The translations under genes and the position numbers were made by a program. A stretch of DNA of 8,366 nucleotides, from assembly GCA_013619005.1 (NCBI GenBank), contig JABXKY010000355.1, positions 1 through 8,366 on the forward strand, read 5' to 3'. The DNA comes from Candidatus Bathyarchaeota archaeon (GTDB lineage Archaea; Thermoproteota; Bathyarchaeia; TCS64). The notes beneath the pieces are model-generated. The model was given only the letters and a program-made list of their open reading frames with translations. It was not told the origin of the DNA and searched no databases. Below, piece after piece: positions 5,877 to 8,366 of the stretch (its first letter is position 1; each line of letters opens with the position of its first letter).

Positions 5877-6712
5877 TAGTTATTACCTCCTGCATATTTG
5901 TCGTAGAGTACACCAATGTTGGCTAGAAGTATTGCGAATACCAACAGCAAGTGACTGACGCTAATGCTGTCCATTGCTGTGGTTGCTTCACCCAGTTCTC
6001 CGACCAGTATCTCTAGCTCTGCGCCGCCTCGTGAGCCGACGCTTACGCCGAAGAAGTTACCAGCGATCCAACGGGGCAGATCAGTTGACGCGTTCATCGC
6101 GATACCGATTTCCGCTAGCTTTGTTCCATATGCTGACTGCCACTGTGTCATGAAGTGTCCACCCCAGTCGCCAGTGTCAGATGATAGTACGCCGTCGATC
6201 TCGTGTACCGAGTTTACGCCGTCCATCATAGGAATACTATCCAAAGGTGTTCCCCAGTGATCCGTGGGGTATACGCTACGAATGTCAGATGCCAACTGTG
6301 CGCAAGCGGATTCTCCTCCGGTAATGTAACCGAGGAAGACATAGTCTTCCCCATAAACCTTACCAGCAAAGTCCTCGCTAACAGTATCTAGTAGCTTATT
6401 CCAGGTCATCTCAACGTCATAGTGGATGCCCATGAAGATTATCTTGGCACCCTCTCTGAACAGAGCCTTCGTACATGCAGTTGTAGATGGGTGGCACTCT
6501 GACCACGCGCTTACACCGTAACCGAATTTAACAATCCACACTTCCCCCTCTTCAACCTCGTCACCAGTAATCCCATCGTAGAGATCCTGAGTGTTCGGGG
6601 AGATGGTAATGGGGAAGCCGATTGGGCTTAGGAATGGAACCATGAGGGCGATGAAGAGTATCCAGTAGAATACCCTACGATCAATGTTAGTTAGCTTAGT
6701 GAACACACTCAT
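5876..6712 (-). CDS. Double-anchored membrane protein with alpha/beta soluble domain, third gene of DUF6754 operon
   Basis: The 278-residue protein has an N-terminal membrane helix (about 14-36), a soluble domain of about 215 residues, and a C-terminal helix (about 253-270). The soluble part alternates strands and helices, as in a Rossmann-like fold: VWIVKFGYG (58-66), AKIIFMGIHYD (89-99), then the glycine-rich GEDYVFLGYITGGES (121-135), DIRSVYPTDHWGTPLDS (143-159) and VSVGSRGGAELEIL (223-236). Cysteines 73 and 80 could form a disulfide if the domain faces outside. I remember similar uncharacterised proteins with GEDYVNLGY- and YPTDYxGTPL-like motifs encoded beside DUF6754 genes in bacteria, but cannot verify that here. 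No catalytic motif is recognised. Start at ATG 6712 is fixed by the TAATG overlap and the AGGAGGT 8 bases before it. Confidence 0.82.
   Translation of the reverse strand: MSVFTKLTNIDRRVFYWILFIALMVPFLSPIGFPITISPNTQDLYDGITGDEVEEGEVWIVKFGYGVSAWSECHPSTTACTKALFREGAKIIFMGIHYDVEMTWNKLLDTVSEDFAGKVYGEDYVFLGYITGGESACAQLASDIRSVYPTDHWGTPLDSIPMMDGVNSVHEIDGVLSSDTGDWGGHFMTQWQSAYGTKLAEIGIAMNASTDLPRWIAGNFFGVSVGSRGGAELEILVGELGEATTAMDSISVSHLLLVFAILLANIGVLYDKYAGGNN
5885..5891 (-). promoter_or_regulatory. Shine-Dalgarno of the fourth operon gene
   Basis: Minus strand AGGAGGT, 8 bases before the ATG at 5876. It lies inside the end of the previous coding region and decides that start. The ten bases TGCAGGAGGT are identical to those before the third gene. 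Confidence 0.85.
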
Positions 6713-7362
6713 TAATCGGCACCTCCTGCATAGAATCCACGCTCCTTACCTAGGAGTGCTCTGAAACCATACGCGATGAGTCCTAAAGCTCCTACAATTG
6801 CGAAAGCTCGCATACCTGGGATTTGTCCAGTGAACTGGAACCAGTTACCTATTGTGGGGAACCCACTCCAGATAGCCTCTCCTACTGGTGCGTTCTTGAG
6901 CATCACGAAGCAGCCTGCTATTAGCATTAGAGCTGCGTCAATGTTTCTAGCCCTGAAGGCACGGTATGCGGCTGAGAAGATGTAGAACCCGGTTATCGGG
7001 TATAGTGTAGCGTTAAGCGGTGTAAAGACGTTTATGAACAGCCAGTTATAGATTCCGTTGCTAGTTTGCACACCTGTTGTAAAGTAACCTACGAGTCCTG
7101 TGAGAAGCGCTATCGTGAAAATGGTTAGTAACACCGCGCTGAATTGCCAGTCGGTTCTCTTCTGCGCTAGTTTGTTGCCGTGCTGCATAAGCAGTCTGAC
7201 GGCTCCGAGGCCTAATGAGATGTTAAAGATAATAACAGCCCAAGTACGGATCGTCTCAGCCCATGGCTGAGAATTTGCGAAGAAGAAGTACTCGACCAGC
7301 ATTATTATGGTGACTAGTCCAGTTAACGCGTAGACGACTTCTCGTTTGTATATATCAGACAT
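6712..7362 (-). CDS. Polytopic membrane protein, second gene of DUF6754 operon (unknown function)
   Basis: The 216-residue protein has about six membrane helices: roughly 10-28, 38-58, 74-95, 105-132 (one long or two short), 141-156 and 186-204. Positively charged loops (for example KLAQKRT at 64-70 and RAFRARN at 134-140) suggest these face the cytoplasm, which would place the termini inside. A loop with G/T/N-rich sequence (TTGVQTSNG, 95-103) lies on the other side. I recognise no transporter or enzyme signature. It starts 6 bases after the stop of the DUF6754 gene and its own stop overlaps the next start (TAATG), so it is in the same operon. No strong Shine-Dalgarno precedes it; only GGGGAATG is nearby, so re-initiation after the previous gene is possible. 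Confidence 0.82.
   Translation of the reverse strand: MSDIYKREVVYALTGLVTIIMLVEYFFFANSQPWAETIRTWAVIIFNISLGLGAVRLLMQHGNKLAQKRTDWQFSAVLLTIFTIALLTGLVGYFTTGVQTSNGIYNWLFINVFTPLNATLYPITGFYIFSAAYRAFRARNIDAALMLIAGCFVMLKNAPVGEAIWSGFPTIGNWFQFTGQIPGMRAFAIVGALGLIAYGFRALLGKERGFYAGGAD
6721..6727 (-). promoter_or_regulatory. Shine-Dalgarno of the third operon gene
   Basis: Minus strand AGGAGGT, 8 bases before the ATG at 6712, overlapping the last codons of the previous gene. Sequence and spacing are identical to the site before the fourth gene. Confidence 0.85.
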
Positions 7363-7368
7363 TTTTTA

Positions 7369-8151
7369 TCACATTCCCCATAGGTCAGCTATGACAGATA
7401 TGCCAGCAGCGCCAAGTAAGAACCCTAGTCCGATGATACCCATCAGCAAGAGTTTGAAGTAGTCCTCTCCCTTGATGGAGCCAAGCATGTCACGGTCCTG
7501 ACTTACAGCTGCACCAGCTGCGAACAGTTCCTCTGCCAGCAGCATGTAGTCACATGTTGCTACGAGGAAAGGCATCTGGTGTGTGTTGTTTGTACCGCCA
7601 ATCTGCATTGCTCCGATGTGGTTACCAGCTTCTCCGATTACGACTGACTCGTAGTAGAAACCACCGAGTAGGATGTTTGAAGCAGGTCTTTCCCTCTGGA
7701 AGTAGCCTAAAACAGCGCTTAGGTATGGTGATTGCTCTGAGATGAACGTAATCTGTTCAGTGTTGAACTCGTCTGGCTTTCCTTGCACTAGGTACGCAGT
7801 TCTCATGGTTTCTTCAACGAGGGGAAGTGCGTCAGGTAGAGGTACAATCGCTTGGATATGTACACCTGCCTTGACACATTCCTCTGTTAAGTAACCCAAG
7901 ATACTGATAGAAGCTAGAACTTGAGGTCCCTGACTAGAGTTGTTTAACGCTCCTGATATTCCAGGTGTCCAGAAGACTGGGCGGCCCATCTCGGCCGCTC
8001 GGCCTACTGCCTCTGGAATAGCTGACATCGCCGGCATGGATCTAATGGTATACTGACCTTCCTTGTTTATCGACATAAAGTAGTACATTAAAGCGAAGAT
8101 GATAATCATGATAATGAAAGTCATCAATCGCCCTTCTACTATAATTGCCAT
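7369..8151 (-). CDS. DUF6754 domain membrane protein, first gene of a four-gene membrane operon
   Basis: The 260-residue product has a membrane helix at about 10-27, a soluble domain of about 200 residues, and a second helix at about 233-255. The soluble part fits what I remember of DUF6754, a family of unknown function in bacteria and archaea: IRSMPAMSAIPEAVGRAAEMG (from 36) followed by RPVFWTPG (57-64), SILGYLTEECVKAG (83-96), IVPLPDALPLVEE (102-114), the ESVVIGEAGNHIGAMQIGGT block (168-187), and CDYMLLAEELFAAGA (200-214). Alternating strands and helices suggest a Rossmann-like fold; no catalytic motif is recognised. The two helices imply both ends lie on the same side with the domain on the other, or a hairpin-like anchoring. 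The ATG at 8151 has GGAAGG seven bases upstream; ATG at 8124 is the alternative. It leads three further membrane protein genes. Confidence 0.85.
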   Translation of the reverse strand: MAIIVEGRLMTFIIMIIIFALMYYFMSINKEGQYTIRSMPAMSAIPEAVGRAAEMGRPVFWTPGISGALNNSSQGPQVLASISILGYLTEECVKAGVHIQAIVPLPDALPLVEETMRTAYLVQGKPDEFNTEQITFISEQSPYLSAVLGYFQRERPASNILLGGFYYESVVIGEAGNHIGAMQIGGTNNTHQMPFLVATCDYMLLAEELFAAGAAVSQDRDMLGSIKGEDYFKLLLMGIIGLGFLLGAAGISVIADLWGM

Positions 8152-8262
8152 TTTTTTTCCTTCCGTTGATTTATAGCCTTATCTCGTTTAACATTCACGT
8201 AATACTGCTCTAGTGAGCATAGTGCATGTCAACGTGGATAAACCTATTACAGCATAATTGCA
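8152..8262 (-). other. Leader of the membrane operon with inverted repeat
   Basis: If the TATA box at 8263-8276 is used, transcription starts near 8240 and leaves a leader of about 90 nt, long compared with the other genes here. It contains TGCTC-TAGT-GAGCA (8206-8219), a 5-bp stem with a 4-base loop, enclosed by CACGT (8196-8200) and ACGTG (8232-8236). It could be an operator for a dimeric regulator or an RNA hairpin. A second TATA-like sequence (TATAAAT, 8169-8176 region) is too close to the ATG to serve it. GGAAGG at 8159-8164 is the likely ribosome binding site. Confidence 0.35.
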
Positions 8263-8276
8263 CTTTATATTTAATT
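8263..8276 (-). promoter_or_regulatory. TATA box of the four-gene membrane operon
   Basis: The minus strand reads AATTAAATATAAAG, a good match to the archaeal TATA element, about 115 bases before the first gene. Nothing else in the upstream region is as good at a usable distance. The A/T-rich core could also act on the plus strand, towards the possible gene at the right edge. Confidence 0.52.
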
Positions 8277-8344
8277 GTTTTTAACCTAAATGACGATTTG
8301 TTACCTTTTCAACACTTCTTTTCGTAAAAGGAAGTTAATATTCT

Positions 8345-8366
8345 ATGAAAAAACGTGTTTTTGAAC
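8345..8366 (+). CDS. Possible start of a divergent plus-strand gene, cut by window edge
   Basis: ATG at 8345 opens a frame of seven codons (MKKRVFE) to the window end, with AAAGGAAGT about 10 bases upstream as a plausible Shine-Dalgarno and an in-frame TAA just before the ATG. The basic start is typical of real N-termini, but seven codons prove nothing, and low-complexity A/T sequence gives such starts by chance. Confidence 0.22.

Noticed and set aside
5241..8151. Reading the membrane operon as an ABC transporter or respiratory chain segment
   Set aside because: No Walker A/B motifs, no substrate-binding lipobox, and no haem, quinone or iron-sulfur motifs are visible in any of the four products.
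8169..8176. TATAAAT just before the DUF6754 gene as its TATA box
   Set aside because: Its centre is only about 22 bases before the ATG, so transcription would start inside the coding region; the GGAAGG site also implies a leader.
8345..8366. AAAAAC-GT-GTTTTT inverted repeat at the window edge
   Set aside because: Short A/T arms of this kind are common by chance in low G+C intergenic DNA and no T-tract context can be judged at the edge.

Overview
This window looks like a piece of an archaeal chromosome, though I cannot place the lineage. The signs are promoters made of A/T-rich TATA-like boxes about 25-30 bases before near-leaderless starts, no bacterial -35/-10 pairs, T-tract termination, and families largely or often archaeal: a DUF483 protein, an AF1577-type radical SAM/SPASM enzyme and an F420-type luciferase-like oxidoreductase. 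No rRNA, tRNA, CRISPR array, transposase or phage gene is visible.

Left block (1-5180; about 58% G+C in the lines I counted). All genes are on the minus strand except one small gene. From right to left they are a DUF483 protein (5180-4311), the small plus-strand TIGR04076-like protein (3964-4314), a radical SAM/SPASM enzyme (3872-2787), a long uracil-phosphoribosyltransferase-like protein with a TTG start (2746-1724), a creatininase-family metal-dependent amidohydrolase (1538-786), and an LLM-class F420-dependent oxidoreductase (760 to beyond base 1) that is cut by the window edge. The radical SAM gene and the three-cysteine TIGR04076-like gene diverge from a 91-base intergenic region with a TATA-like box for each. 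The TIGR04076-like and DUF483 genes converge so tightly that their stop codons overlap.

Right block (5241-8151; about 48% G+C in sampled lines). Four minus-strand genes form a tight operon read from right to left: a DUF6754 protein, a polytopic membrane protein, a membrane-anchored alpha/beta-type protein, and a second polytopic membrane protein. Two junctions are TAATG overlaps preceded by the same AGGAGGT ribosome binding site at the same spacing. The first and third proteins share one plan (N-terminal membrane helix, soluble domain, C-terminal membrane helix); the second and fourth are about six-helix integral proteins. This looks like a dedicated membrane complex of unknown function and is the best candidate for an undescribed system here. 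A TATA-like box about 110 bases before the first gene and T-tracts after the last gene delimit the operon.

Right edge (8152-8366). This holds the operon's promoter and leader, an inverted repeat, and possibly the first seven codons of a divergent plus-strand gene. The radical SAM, TIGR04076-like, phosphoribosyltransferase-like and DUF483 genes may be functionally linked, but only their adjacency supports that.
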